A stretch of 64,000 nucleotides of DNA, taken from NCBI RefSeq assembly GCF_050624435.1, contig NC_134535.1, forward strand, positions 128,950,731 through 129,014,730, in the 5' to 3' direction. The stretch is from Tenrec ecaudatus. Its lineage: Eukaryota > Chordata > Mammalia > Afrosoricida > Tenrecidae. A program made the translations under genes and the position numbers. This document shows positions 11,196-22,599 of the stretch, one piece after another; position 1 is the stretch's first letter, and every line of letters begins with the position of its first letter. Under the pieces are notes generated by a model. It was not told the DNA's origin and made no database searches. It saw nothing but the letters and a program-made list of their open reading frames with translations.

Positions 11196-11559
11196 CAAGA
11201 GGTCCCGCCAGTCGACGTGGATATTCATGCACTAAAAATGATTACACATGTCCCCTTTCCCAGAGGAAAACAATCGCCAAGCCTGAACAAGAGACAAGTC
11301 CAAGAGCCCTTCTTAGTTCTGTGAGACTTACTTTCCCATCTCAGATATTTCAGCACGGGTCTGAAGGCGGGCTTCACATGCACACATTGGTGGTGGTGGT
11401 GATGGGGGTTGTAGGCTTATTGAGTGCTATCAAATCAGTTGATTCCAACTCACAGCAACACTGTGCACTAGTAGATCTACTACTCCCCCCTGCCCCCACC
11501 TAAGGATTTCCTGTGCTATAATCCTACAAGGGAGAAAGGGCTTTCTACTCCCATAAGTT

Positions 11560-11748
11560 ACTCAATCTCCCTGCCATAGAGTCAATGCTGACTCATAGGG
11601 AACACCCCGCCCCCCGCGCCCTCAAGGGTTTCAGAAACTATAACTCTACAGGAGTAGAAAGCCCATTCGTTATTTCTCCCGTGGAGCTGCTAGTGGTTTC
11701 AAACTGTGGACCATGCAGATCGCAGCCCAACGGGTAACCACTACACAG
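11560..11748 (-). mobile_element. AfroSINE, member of an inverted cluster
   Basis: Reversed copy: ATAGAGTCAATGCTGACTCA, CAGGAGTAGAAAGCCC, GGTTTCAAACTGTGGACC and GGGTAACCACTAC. It is joined directly at about 11748 to a forward SINE half. Confidence 0.85.
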
Positions 11749-11950
11749 TCTCGGAAACCCACAGGGGCAGTTCTAAGTGTCCCGTAGGGCCGCTATGCTC
11801 CCAAATGACTCCGCTGGCAGTGTGTTTGGCTTGGGTCACCTTGGGAGAAGGGGTGGCCAGGTATTTCTCCCCAGGAGCTGCTGGGTACGTTCACACCGCC
11901 AGCCGTTTCGTTCGCAGCTGAATGCATGATCATGACACTACCAGGGCTTC
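11749..11950 (+). mobile_element. AfroSINE fragments of mixed orientation
   Basis: 11749-11835 is a forward tail half (TCTCGGAAACCCACAGGGGC, GTAGGGCCGCTATG). 11850-11950 resembles a reversed head ending CTACCAGGGCTTC. It is a composite of broken copies. Confidence 0.6.
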
Positions 11951-12194
11951 TGATGCACATATGTCCCTCATGCATACACATGTACAGCGAACTTTCACAA
12001 TTTCAATAAAATGTAACATAAATGTGACCATCACTTTCCTGATGGGAAAAACTAAAATTAATCCATGTGGTTTTGCTTCATTTACAATTTAATCACCAAG
12101 CGGTGTTTTTAAACCCTCATTTGGTAATGAAGAGACTGTTTAGCCTTAATGAGCTTTGGGGAAACTTTCATTATGTGTGTGTGATACAATGTGT

Positions 12195-12213
12195 GTATAT
12201 ATATATATATATA
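12195..12213. repeat. (TA)n microsatellite
   Basis: A short pure AT run. Confidence 0.9.
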
Positions 12214-12554
12214 TCCAGGGTCGAAGGAGGGAATAGTATCGGAGCCTAAATCTTGAAATTCTGGTTTGCAGAAGAGTATGGATGACGGTGGAAACCCAGG
12301 ATGCATCTATGAGATCGACACAGGAAATAAGGACCCAGTGATGTCCTCTGTGCATACTAGAGGGATGGGAAGAAACGGGTCAGCAAGCAGAGGGCACTGG
12401 GAGGTGGCCATAGAAGATCAAAATGACAGACCTGACTGGACGGTTAGAACGTTGTCAGTGGGCTTCCCCTCTGATGCAGTCCTCTGGGCTGATCTGCTTT
12501 TCAACATGTTCTGTAGGTTTGTTTGTTTGCTTTCCTGGGGCTTTATTTTTTTCA

Positions 12555-12935
12555 TATTGAGAGGTATCTCTGATGTGTTTTGTCATTAGGAGTAACCCTC
12601 TTGAATTTTTGTCATACACTTTTTGTTATATACTTTTCTGGTTTTGCTACATCAAACCTAGGAGTGAAGAACCTATAGAGACAGTAAGTAGAAGAAGGGC
12701 TCTGGGGGGTACAGTGGGGGGGTGGGTGGGGTCAAGGGGAGCCGGGGTCAAGGGGAGCCGGGGTCAAGGGGAGCCGGGGTCAAGGGGAGCCGGGGTCAAG
12801 GGGAGCCGGGGTCAAGGAGCTCAAGAAGGAAGAGAATGTTTGAAAGTGATTGTGGGAGCAATTGTACAACACTGCTTCGTGTGATTGAACTATGGAATGA
12901 CATAATCTCTGTATTAACTCCTAATAAAATGATTT
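12555..12935 (+). mobile_element. Older L1-like 3' end with a G-rich minisatellite
   Basis: The right part (GAATGTTTGAAAGTGATTG..TGTACAAC..CCTAATAAAATGATTT) aligns with the ends of the copies at 8.5 and 26.8 kb but is more diverged. The position of their polypurine tract is taken by the 16-bp tandem array at 12731-12818. Confidence 0.6.
12731..12818 (+). repeat. 16-bp minisatellite, unit GTCAAGGGGAGCCGGG, 5.5 copies
   Basis: Five identical head-to-tail units at 12731, 12747, 12763, 12779 and 12795, then a partial unit. Read through, G4 tracts alternate with four-base loops AGCC and TCAA, an excellent G-quadruplex pattern on the plus strand. Perfect identity suggests a recent expansion. Confidence 0.97.
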
Positions 12936-13790
12936 GGGGAAATTGTATATATAATTTGGATTTTAAAGTAAGATACTAACATCATATAAGGATACGGATT
13001 TCAAAAAAAGAGGAAGAAAATTTCACAATTGTACCCTAAGTAATACATGTGTGTGTGTGTGGGGGGGGGGTCCCTTTCCCGTGGTTGATGAGAGTTTTAG
13101 TGAGCTATGATAAGCAGCTGAAAGTCATTAACCCAGCCAGCGTCTCTCCTTGGTTGGAAGAGGGCTGGCAGCCCCTAGCGTACCTCCTCTTCCGTCTCTG
13201 ATGGGAGCTTGTTCTCCTCTCCCCCCCCTCCCCCCCCCCGCCCTTGTCCCTTTAAGACTGTATTTGGCCCCAGCAGCTAAGCTAGGCATTGGGACACAGC
13301 CCAGATTTGGCCTCTGAGCCTGTCTCCTGTGCCACTGCCCATTGCTGCTGCTGAGGAAGCTCAAGCCACCATGGATGCATCCCCAGGGGCCCACGCCCAC
13401 TTTGCAAACAGTCCTGCTGAAAGCTAACCCTTTCCACAAGCCGAACAAAAAATAGTATCTTGCCGAAGTCTGCTCTGTACGGCACAAAATGGACATGTGG
13501 TCAGCTAAGGGCGATGAAGACCACTATAAACAACTATGCAGATCACCAAATCACCCGCAGCTTGACCACAAAGGCTGGTGGAGCATGGTGCAGATGGTGG
13601 CTCATTAAATCCACCAAGACTATCAGCTTAGATGCTCGACCACCAACGCTTCCTTTCCCACAGCATCGAGGTGGGGGGTTCCCAAGCCTTGTTTCTATCC
13701 TGGATTTGGAGATGAACTGGTGGAGTCGAACTTGGACAAGTAGAGGAAGGGAAGTATCTCCAACTTGACTCATGACCCCATCCTCCAACC
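12936..13790. other. Unassigned intergenic DNA
   Basis: Contains a GT/G-run (about 13049-13070) and a C-rich stretch (13220-13240). No gene recognised. Confidence 0.4.
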
Positions 13791-13794
13791 GAAA

Positions 13795-13990
13795 CCAAAC
13801 CCACTGTTGTTCCATCGATTCCAACTTATAACCACAAATCCAACTCATAGGACAGAGTCGAATGTCTGCCCAAGGCTGTCATCCTTACAGAATCAGACGG
13901 ACACATTGTGCTCCCGCAGACCTGCTAATGGGCCCCAAGCTGGGTTAGCAGCCAAGCACTTAAGCCCCACACCACCAGGCTCCTCTTCCT
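13795..13990 (-). mobile_element. AfroSINE, diverged
   Basis: Reversed copy: TTCCATCGATTCCAACTTAT, TAGCAGCCAAGCACTTAAGC and CACCACCAGGCTCCTC. Confidence 0.7.
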
Positions 13991-14307
13991 CTCCAGTCTT
14001 AGAAAAAGCTCCACCCCACATGTATGTGTTATCTTCTATTTTCCTAGCCCATCATTTCAGAGTCCTCTCTCCACCAAGCTTCCTTCCACAGATCCAGGAG
14101 CATAACATGCAGTGGAAGAAGGTTAGGATGCGCAGGTGTAAGTAAGACATGTTGGAGATGTGTGGGAGTGTTGTCTCACACAGCTTCCAGCCTCGACCAG
14201 GAACAAAGCCAGTGGACACAAGTACATTCCGGATGATGCTTTCAGACTGGTTGCCCACGTGGAGCAAATGCATTTCCCCCTCTCTCTTTCCCCGCCCCCC
14301 TCTCTCT

Positions 14308-14520
14308 TTTTTAATTGTTTTATTAGGGGCTCATACAACTCTTATCAAAATCCATACATACATCAAGTGTGTCAAGCACATTTGTACATTCATTGTCCTC
14401 ATCATTCTCAAAACGTTTACTCTCCACCTAAGCCCCTGGCATCAGCTCCTCATTTTTCCCCCTCCCTCATGAACCCTTGATAATTTATAAATTATTACTT
14501 TGTCATATCTTGCCTGTTCC
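14308..14520 (-). mobile_element. Afrotherian L1-like 3' end, short copy
   Basis: A T tract, then GTTTTATTAGGGGCTCATAC..CATACATACATCAAGTGTGTCAAG and CCTTGATAATTTATAAATTA; reversed relative to 8 kb. Confidence 0.8.
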
Positions 14521-14890
14521 TCTCTTTTAAAACAAAACTAACCCACGAGTTCTCACTGTGTAAACAGAATGGGAATGCCAATGTGCCAGTAAACTGCATG
14601 CCTGTGAATCGTTGTGGAATTCACTTTTCAAAGGCACAAGGAGCCCGATGAGAGTTCATGAATGGAGTAATGTAATTCAGCTCACTGAAGAAGATAAAGG
14701 GTTGATTGGGGTTTTCAAGGCTTTGTTTCTTCAGAGAATGCTCTCAGATGCCACCCCCTTGTAGCTAGCGGGCATCTCCGGGGGAGTGCCTCGACCCTTC
14801 TGTCTGTATGCCCTTCTCTGGAAATATCACAGAGCCTGCATCCTCGGGGGTCTGAGTGGCTGTCTCTGGGGGTTCCTGGGTCACAATGTG
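14521..14890. other. Unassigned intergenic DNA
   Basis: No gene or repeat recognised. Confidence 0.4.
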
Positions 14891-14894
14891 TTCC

Positions 14895-15045
14895 ACAAGG
14901 GAAAGGGGGAAGAACGGAAAGAAGAAGAGAGGGGGGAGGGACATCAGGAGGGAAGAAGGGGAAGAGGATGAAGGAAAGGGTGGATAGAAGCAAGATTGGA
15001 AGGATGGATGGAAGGATCGGTGGAAAGATGAAAGGAAGGGCCCAA
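14895..15045 (+). repeat. Polypurine GA/GGAA/GGAT-rich tract
   Basis: About 150 bp almost free of pyrimidines, with degenerate GGAT and GGAA units; triplex-forming potential. Confidence 0.85.
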
Positions 15046-15384
15046 GGATTGGAAGCATGTTGAGTTTATCCACCTCTCATGACCAGTCCTTAGGGAGTCG
15101 CGTGGCCACCAAAGGCAATGGGAATGCCTAGTCATAGAACTCTGGGAGTTCTAGTCCCTGTTGCCCACTTTCAGAAGGAAACACATTTCATAGGGCAGTG
15201 CCTACCATCCACAGTCACCATCAACAGGTGCCATTGATGGACCCTGGCATTCTTCCTACCTCAGTGCCACAATGCCCATCCTCCCGCAGGCTTGATGAGT
15301 CCTTCCCATGGTTAATTAATTCGAACCTAACACCAGAAATGCCCCATATCACTTAAATCATGGTTGTGATCAGCGCCCAGAGGC
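15046..15384. other. Unassigned intergenic DNA
   Basis: No gene or repeat recognised. Confidence 0.4.
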
Positions 15385-15602
15385 ATCATTCTTTGACCTC
15401 GACTCATTGTCTTCCAGTTGACACTGACTCTTCTCAACCCGTACGACAGAGGAGACCTGGCCCTATGGGTTTCCTGAGGCGATAACTCTTCACAGGAGTA
15501 GAAAGTCTCGTCTTTCTCCAAAGGAGCAGCTGGTGGTTTCAAACAGCTAACCATGGGGGTACCAGCCCCATGTGTAACCCACTGTCCACCAGGGCTCTTG
15601 CC
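15385..15602 (-). mobile_element. AfroSINE
   Basis: Reversed: CAGGAGTAGAAAGTCTCGTC, GGAGCAGCTGGTGGTTTCAA and CCACCAGGGCTCTTG. Confidence 0.85.
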
Positions 15603-16785
15603 CAGCACTTTATAAAACCAACCTGTGTCTCCTGCTCCCCGCAGCTGAAAAGGGCCCAGAGTGTGTCAACCTGAGTCGATTGGCACAGCCACTCCTCCAT
15701 GCATCACGAGCCCGGGTTCCCTTGCCGTTTCAGAGTGGGCACAGGCAGTGTCTGAGGAGGATCTGAGTCCACAGACTGCTGGGAGATCACCCTTCAAAGG
15801 GAGAGGATGTGCTCTGTCATACTGCCCACTCCCACTCGGAGAGCAGGGCGGCCCAGGTTCCTAGGGGAAGGAAGATCCTTACTGGACCAGAGGCTGGACT
15901 ATTGATTCCCCTATCAGAAAACGCAGCTCTGCAGTCCAAAGGAATGGCTGTGGGGCAGCAGGAGGGGGCTGGTGGCTGCTCCTCTTTTTGCTGCCTTTGC
16001 GTTAAACACGGTGACGCACTTTTCCCAAAGGCCTGGTTGTTAGGAAATGGGAACTGGCGTTCTTATTATGAAGTGACAATGAGAAACAATGAGTGGAGTA
16101 ACTGGGCCTGGCAGAGAGGGCCCTAAGAGGATCAATCACCCTGCAAAGCCTCCCCTGCTCCTGCAGAGGGCTCTCCTGCCCAGGAGGCAGCTGAAGGGGG
16201 CAGGCAAGCTTGGGGCTGAGTGTTCACGTTCACGTGCACCCACATGCTTGGCTGTCAGGCCCAGCCCATTTGTTCGGGGCTCACACCTACACTAATGTGC
16301 ACAGCAGGCTCCCTCTGTGGGTGTGAGCTCCCCCACCCTCTAAACGCTCTCTCAAAGCTGCTAGTCCATAATGACAAGAGGACCGAATGCCTGAAAGAAC
16401 ACCCAAGGTGTTTTGACCATTTCCAGGCCCACTGTTCTCCAGCCTTCTCAGGCTACAGACAAACGATTCCCCCAGGAGGGCCGCTGCCCCAACCTGAGCC
16501 TGGGGGGGACTGATGGTCAGGTTCCTACTGAGAGGCTGGCCAGAAGCCACAACCGCTACTGCACACATCCCACTGGAGTCGGGCGGTGAGCTGGGAAGGT
16601 GGACACTGCTTCCTTACAGCCACTGCCCCACTGCCTCCACTCACCGCCCCTTCAGCCACGTGGTTTGGGGCAGGTGGGAAGACAGCGGCTCACTAACGCA
16701 GCACCATGTAGAAACAACAACAAAAGCTCCGGGGCAAGCCAGGGGGTGGGGCTGATCAGCTGTCGATGTGGGCTGTCAAGATGAT
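15603..16785. other. Unassigned, fairly GC-rich intergenic DNA
   Basis: Several short frames occur on both strands but none shows a recognised family. No repeat seen. Confidence 0.4.
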
Positions 16786-16789
16786 GATC

Positions 16790-17410
16790 TGACCCGTACA
16801 CCCACTTTTAATTCACAATACACAGTTCTGAAAGTGTGGCGCATCCACACAATGCCACAGTGTTCTCCCATGCAGAGGAATTGCCCCCTGTTAAGAACAT
16901 AGGACAGCACAGGCAAACCTAAGTGAAAGAAGCTGGCCAGGGAGCATGTAATCCCATTTACATGTAAGTAGCGGGGCAGCAACAAAGTAGAAGGCCTTCA
17001 AGGAGATGGGTTGACACGGTGGCTGATCAAGGGGCTCAAGCACAGGACCAACAGTGAGGCTGCTAAAAGCCCAGAGACTGGTTCATTCTGTTGTGCACAG
17101 AGCCACTGATGGTCAGAATTGACTCAATGGTGCATAATAATACGAAGACTACCACTAATACTAAAGTACAGGAAAGGCCAGAATAAGTAATGCACACAGA
17201 GTAGATAATGAGCTAAGAAGGAACCGCTACAGCGTACAGGATTTCTTTAGTCCTTTCTGAGTGGATGAAAGTGCTGTGGAATTAGAGGGTGGTGGTGGGT
17301 GCTGAGAGACACTAAAAAAATACGGGATTGTACACTGATTTTTTTACAGCAACAGATCCTATGGGATGCAAATTTTGTCTCAATTTTTAAAATGTAAATA
17401 AACAGAATGG
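16790..17410 (+). mobile_element. Old L1M 3' UTR, interrupted by an AfroSINE
   Basis: AAGTGAAAGAAGCTGGCCAG and ATGTAATCCCATTTACATG precede the SINE. AGAGGGTGGTGGTGGGTGC..GGGATTGTACACTGA follows it. This is the order of the mammalian L1M 3' region. Confidence 0.65.
17005..17155 (+). mobile_element. AfroSINE nested in L1M
   Basis: GGTTGACACGGTGGCTGATC at the head and GGTCAGAATTGACTCAATGG at the tail; the middle is partly deleted. Confidence 0.65.
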
Positions 17411-17489
17411 GGGGAAAGTGAGGGCGTTAGCTGAGGTATCTCTGGGTGCCTCCTGGTCAACAAATGACAAGAGTGAAGCAATGTGCTAT

Positions 17490-17740
17490 CATCCCCTGTT
17501 GGGTGTCTGCTGCGTGCCAGCGGAAGAGAACGCACCGTGATCCAGAGAGATGTGGTCCCAGGGGGCCCAGCACTGCGAATCGAGAGACAAAGGCAAAAGA
17601 CAGGGTAGCTGTAAGACGGGCGATGCTAGGGGAGGAGAAGCAAGGACAGCAATCGGGAAACCTCTGGGAAGAAGTGACGTTGCATCTGTGTCCCGAGGGA
17701 GGAGTGGGAGTTAATTAGGCAGATGCCGGGAAGATGCGAC
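17490..17740 (-). mobile_element. L2 LINE relic
   Basis: Reversed L2-like text (GTGTCTGCTGCGTGCCAG.., AGAAGTGACGTTGCATCTG). Diverged. Confidence 0.4.
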
Positions 17741-17999
17741 CCCGTGAAGAAGGAATTGAGCCCATTCAGTACTCAACAAAAATGTGCTGAATGAATGAAT
17801 GGATAGTTAAGGTCAATACCCCCAAAATGAGGACCTTACACATGAGAGAGACTCAAATAAATGACTGAGGCAGAAAATGGAAGGACTCAGAGGAAGGGAG
17901 AGATGGAGCTGTGCAGGCCAACTAAGGGCCAAGTAGCTTGCGTCTGGCCAGCTGCATCTCTAATGTAAAGGTTGTTCAACAGAGACTGTTGCCGCTGTT

Positions 18000-18180
18000 C
18001 AATGCTACTGAGCAGACGCCAACGCAGGGCAACCCCAAGTGTGCAACGGAGAACTGCCCCACGGACTCGTTGGAAGCAGATCACTAGGCTTGTCCTCCGA
18101 GGTACCTATGGATAGATTTGAACCACCAAGTGTTGAGTTTGTACTTGGACACTTAGCCATTTGGGTTAAACCCCTGATAA
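18000..18180 (-). mobile_element. Very diverged AfroSINE
   Basis: GGATAGATTTGAACCACCAAG and GACACTTAGCCATTTG fit the reversed head; the rest is weak. Confidence 0.4.
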
Positions 18181-19005
18181 GCTGTGCTACAAGGCTTCAT
18201 CTTAAGGACTATGCGTTACCAGTGATGGGATTTGGTCACTCACTACCGATGATTAAAAGGGATGTCCTTTCTTAACACAAGATCTAGTCAGAGAAGAAAA
18301 TCCAAAACCTCTTTTTAAAGGCGTGTGGTTTGGCCAGACTGACTTGCCATGGGAAGCGACAATAACTCAGAGAGTTGAGAGGGAAGCTCCAGGCTTCCCC
18401 AAAGTAAGAGAAAGAGACCCAGAATTCCAGACTAGACAAGATCATTTCCCGAAACACCCTGGAACGGTCCATGGGGCACTGGCTTTGTCAGGTGCCTCTA
18501 CTACATGCTCAAGGAACATCCGTGTCCATCCAGTGGTCTGAAGGCGTGGACTGGGCTAAAGTGGCTGCTGAGGACCACAGGAAAGACTTGACAACTCCAC
18601 AGAAGGGTGAAATGTGGAGACAAAATTCACCTGTATCCAAGTAGAAACCTCATCATGGGATTCCTGGGTGGCTTCCCAGTTGCCCAGAAGACAGATCTCT
18701 CCTGATATGGCCCCGAAGTCTGCAGGTTAATTTCACATCACTGGTGCCCACCCAATAGTCCCCTTGCTTGTCCTCTACACGCTAATGGCACCTGCCCACA
18801 GGAGGGACGGGGATGAGAAGGTGTAGTATTGGCCCAGCCTCCGAATTCCCACACATGCAGCTTTGCCAGGCTCAAATGCTCTCCTGCACCTGGTTCACAC
18901 GATGGGCTCTCCTTGGCCATCAGATTTCAGCTTAAACACCTCTTCCTTTGGGGAGAGGCCCCTGTGATGCCGGACTAGATCAGATGCTTGTATTGCGTGA
19001 TCCAA
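18181..19005. other. Unassigned intergenic DNA
   Basis: No gene or repeat recognised. Confidence 0.4.
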
Positions 19006-19009
19006 GTAT

Positions 19010-19187
19010 CTGGGTAAGGAGCCTGGAGACACAAATGGTTTTGGTTGTGGCTGCTCACCAGAAGGCTGGTGATTTGAACCAACCCAGTGCGTCTGCAGGA
19101 GGAAAAATCCTGGCAATTCATCTCCATGAAGATTACAGCCAAGAAAACCACAGGGATATGTTCTACGCTGTCACTCATGAGTCACCG
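19010..19187 (+). mobile_element. Diverged AfroSINE abutting the LTR
   Basis: GGCTGGTGATTTGAACCAACCC, ATGAAGATTACAGCCAAG and AACCACAGGGATATGTTCTA follow SINE order. It stops where the LTR begins, so the LTR may have landed at its tail. Confidence 0.6.
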
Positions 19188-19189
19188 TG

Positions 19190-19684
19190 TGTGGCAGTTA
19201 CATAATCTCCTGTCAACTTGAGTGAAGGGGTGGAGTCTAGTCTGTCAATCAGGTCATAGCCAATGAGGCCTCTGTGTGGGCATGGCCTTCTCCTGAGGGT
19301 TCTGGGAACTCCTCTCTTCCTCCCAGGAGATGGGACACACTCTGTCTCTCTCTGCTGGACATTGTTGTTGACAAGCCCCATGGAGCCACAGGGCTGGCAG
19401 CCAGAGCCCCAAAGATGTGATGAATCTACTGCCATTGAACCCACAGGACTTCTACCGATTGGCCTGTGAGCTTCCTGCACTTAGCATCATTGCATATCCT
19501 GCTTCAGCCTGAAGAGGAATTTATAGAGTAATATCGGACTTAGGGGCTAATATCAAACATATGGACTTGATCTGGACTGGACTGGGATGTTTTATGGATG
19601 GATAACTACTTCTGGATATAAAGTTCTCTCTTACATACATTTGAGCGTCAATGAATTTGTTTCTCTAGTCAGCCCGGACTAACA
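19190..19684 (+). mobile_element. ERVL/MLT2-like solo LTR
   Basis: About 495 bp that starts TGTGGCAGTTACATAATC, contains CCTGTCAACTTGAGTGAAGG near the start and TATAAAGTTCTCTCTTACAT near the end, and ends TTTCTCTAGTCAGCCCGGACTAACA. This wording resembles a widespread mammalian ERVL-class LTR in the same orientation. No internal retroviral genes are adjacent and no clear 5-bp duplication is visible. Confidence 0.55.
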
Positions 19685-20155
19685 CCCCATGAGTTGGAGG
19701 CTCAATGGCAGTGGGTTTAGTGTATGCTCCTACCCTGCACACAGTGCCCTTGTACATATTTGTTTCGTGCCATTCTTCCCGTAATTGCAAGTTCTGTGAA
19801 AGGCAAACTCCAGGCGTCCCCTTAGGCCCTGCATCCTCAGCCACGGGCGCAAGGAAGGCCCTGGATAAAGAGTTGTCGAGTGAATGAGAAGGGGAAAGTA
19901 GACAGGCCTATGTATGGAGACTGGAAGGAGAATCAGCCCAGAGTCTGAGCCACTATGCCTGTCTTCATCTAGGGAACTCCTTCTGGCCCCATTTGGTCTC
20001 TGTCAAAAAGATAGAGAGAGTCCACAGCAATGCTCCAGGGCGACATCTCCCCATGGTTTCCTGTCTGAGCAAGCGTGACCCACAGCGAAAGCCAAAGCCT
20101 TTCAGATGACCTGCAGACGCAACCTAACTCAAGACTGCTCCACCCGACCAGCCTC
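19685..20155. other. Unassigned intergenic DNA
   Basis: No gene or repeat recognised. Confidence 0.4.
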
Positions 20156-20159
20156 ATCG

Positions 20160-20530
20160 CTGTTGTCGAGGCAAGTCAGACTCATGTCTGCCTCAATCTT
20201 TGCAATGGCTGTTCCCTCAGTAGGTAATGCTTACCTCTCCATCCCACCGCACCCACCCTCCTAATTCACTGCCTCGCTATCTGCATGTCCTGGCCTTCAA
20301 GCCACCGTCATGACGTTGCCTTTCCTGGCTTCTCTATTTACACTGTGAATGCTCTGATACTCCCCTCCCCCTGGATTACGGTTCGCCATAACGCTCCGCA
20401 CGGTGTAAAACCCACCACGTTTTGCTTCTGTGCTCTGAACGGCCTGTCTCTGTCTGCCTCTTCCCAGTAGACCCCAGGCTCCCCACGGGCAGACTTTGCT
20501 GCTGGGAACCTGTGGTCTTTAGAACAGCCA
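20160..20530 (+). mobile_element. L2 LINE relic
   Basis: Pyrimidine-rich L2 3' text such as GCAATGGCTGTTCCCTCAG and AGACCCCAGGCTCCCCACGG. Confidence 0.5.
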
Positions 20531-21189
20531 TGGAGCAGATCCAGTCCGTTGGGATGGACGAGTGTCGTCTCACGACAGGTCTGGCCACTGCCTGCTACAT
20601 GCACTCATGCGTCCCCTTGGCCCCACTGTGCAGCCTCTGGATCCTTTCTTGGACTCTTTTTAGCATATCCCACCATCTGCCATGTCTGCAACAGATCGCG
20701 CGGATGATTGAAAGTCTGAGCTGAATATAATCTATCAGTCTTATTTCCTGCCCCCACACAGGCTCCAACTCTTCCCGATTTAGCAAGCCCCATTATAGAG
20801 AGAGTCTAATTATAGGGTAGGATAACAAAAGCAGATTCATGTTGAAACTGCATCCACGTGTGGCCTCCCCTGAGCAGGGTATCACAGGACCTGCACGTCC
20901 ACAGTTGGGTCTCAACTGAGCTTCCGGAAATGGAGCCGTAGAGGACATCACATTGCCTCCGTGGAGAGGAGGGGAGGAGAATGGCTTCCTTGGTGACAGA
21001 GACTCCTTTCTGGGACCCGCTGGGACGGAGTCCTCATCCACGCGTTCATCCCGGAGATGGGTTTCCATATCCTTTATATGCCAGGCGCCACAGGGAGTCT
21101 GCACACCGCAGCCTCGCTCATGAGTTAGAAAAAGCAGCAGTCTTGTCAACAGTAAATTAGCTCCGATGCGGCAAGTGCTTTTGCAGAAA
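20531..21189. other. Unassigned intergenic DNA
   Basis: A long minus-strand frame covers much of this stretch but shows no recognisable domain; judged noncoding. Confidence 0.4.
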
Positions 21190-21350
21190 CACAGGAAGCA
21201 GCTGAGTGTGTGCCCAGGTGAGTCAAGAAGCTGTCCTCGCTGATGTGACAGTTGAGTAGGGCCTTGAAGGACCACTAAGAATCTTCCGGGTAAAGAGAAA
21301 CATCCCAGACAGAGGCAGCCGCAGGTTGAAGAGAAAGGTTTATGCAAGAG
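21190..21350 (-). mobile_element. L2 LINE relic
   Basis: GAGTAGGGCCTTGAAGGACC..CATCCCAGACAGAGGCAG matches reversed L2. Confidence 0.5.
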
Positions 21351-21569
21351 GTGGTGGTGTCTGGGGCACTAAGCTCCCCGAGAACCCAGAGATGCGACCA
21401 AAGATGTGGGAAGAGCGCAAGCTTTGCTGAGGACCGCACTGAGGACCGAATTGAGGGGCCCCACTTCAGAAATGGACGGAGATTGGCTTTGGGGCCAGAT
21501 AAGGAGTGGCACCCTGAATTTTTCCACTTCGAAATAGGCACCTGAGGAAAAGTATAATCGAAATGCGCC

Positions 21570-21790
21570 CCCCACCTCAGGATCTCCAAACTCACTGCTA
21601 TTGAGTGTATTCCAATCCACAACAACCATACAGGACAGGGTAGAACTGCCCCTGTGAGTGTCCGAGGCTGGAATGCATTACGGGAGCAGAAAGCCCCGTC
21701 TTTCTCCCGAGGAGCAGCGGTTGGTTTCAAACTGCTGACCTTGTGGCGAGCCACCCAATTCACAACCCACTGCACCACCAGGTGTAGCTC
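21570..21790 (-). mobile_element. AfroSINE, well preserved
   Basis: CAAACTCACTGCTATTGAG, CAGGGTAGAACTGCCCCTGT, TCTTTCTCCCGAGGAGCAGC, TTTCAAACTGCTGACCTTG and CACTGCACCACCAGG. Confidence 0.92.
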
Positions 21791-22599
21791 TGGGGAACCT
21801 GGAGGGCCTGGACTGAGTGCTCAAGAGTCAGTAAGAAGACATCATAAACGCCCTCACTCTGCTTCACATCGGCCTCTTTAATCCAAAGGTACCTCCAGGA
21901 GCTTCATCTAACTGTCAATTTCATCCAGTCGGAACGGAAGCAATCAGTCCACACATCTGGAGCAAGTCCCTCCTATGGGCCCGTCCCTTGGGGTAGGCTT
22001 GTCGATAGGACCTGGCCTCCGTCCTCGGAGAGCCGGCCAAGGCTGAATGAGACGGGGAGCTGAGCACATCAGCATGTTGTCTAAGGATGGCAGGGGGAGA
22101 AGAGGGCTTTGTACAGCCCATGTCTGGTCTGTGTGGGAGACTCCGGGGGCTGGCTGCTAGAGGTAACTTACGCGTCCTACACTGGAGTGTGGACATCGCG
22201 TAGTTAGCAGAAGGACATCAAGAATATCGCAGCAAGAAGAAAGAAGCAAAGACGCCTCCAGGTGCGTGGGGAAGCCAAACACCTTCCTCTAGCCCGCACT
22301 TGGCCTCCACGCTATTTACCTCCCCAACACGAAGTCACCGATGCACCCCATCAACAACCCACCAGGCTTGGTACAAATATTGCCAACACTTCACCCACTC
22401 CTATTGCATTGTTGACCGGCTGCTAGCTGACCTCCGGAGCATGCAACTGATACTGCTCTGAGCAAGTGACTCTCAACCTCCCAGGTAGAAAATTCCATGG
22501 AATGGAGCCTTCATCTCACAGATTGCCATCTTGCCCCAGATATCCTGTTCCAGACTCCTCAACTGTTTCTCTAGCTTGAGGCTTGGCCCTGTGCCAGTC
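21791..22599. other. Unassigned intergenic DNA
   Basis: No gene or repeat recognised. Confidence 0.4.

Noticed and set aside
12731-12818. Collagen-like Gly-Ser-Arg-Gly repeat peptide
   Set aside because: The peptide repeat is a by-product of the 16-bp minisatellite in one frame; no gene context.
20793-21347. 184-codon minus-strand frame
   Set aside because: No recognisable domain; it partly overlaps an L2 relic.
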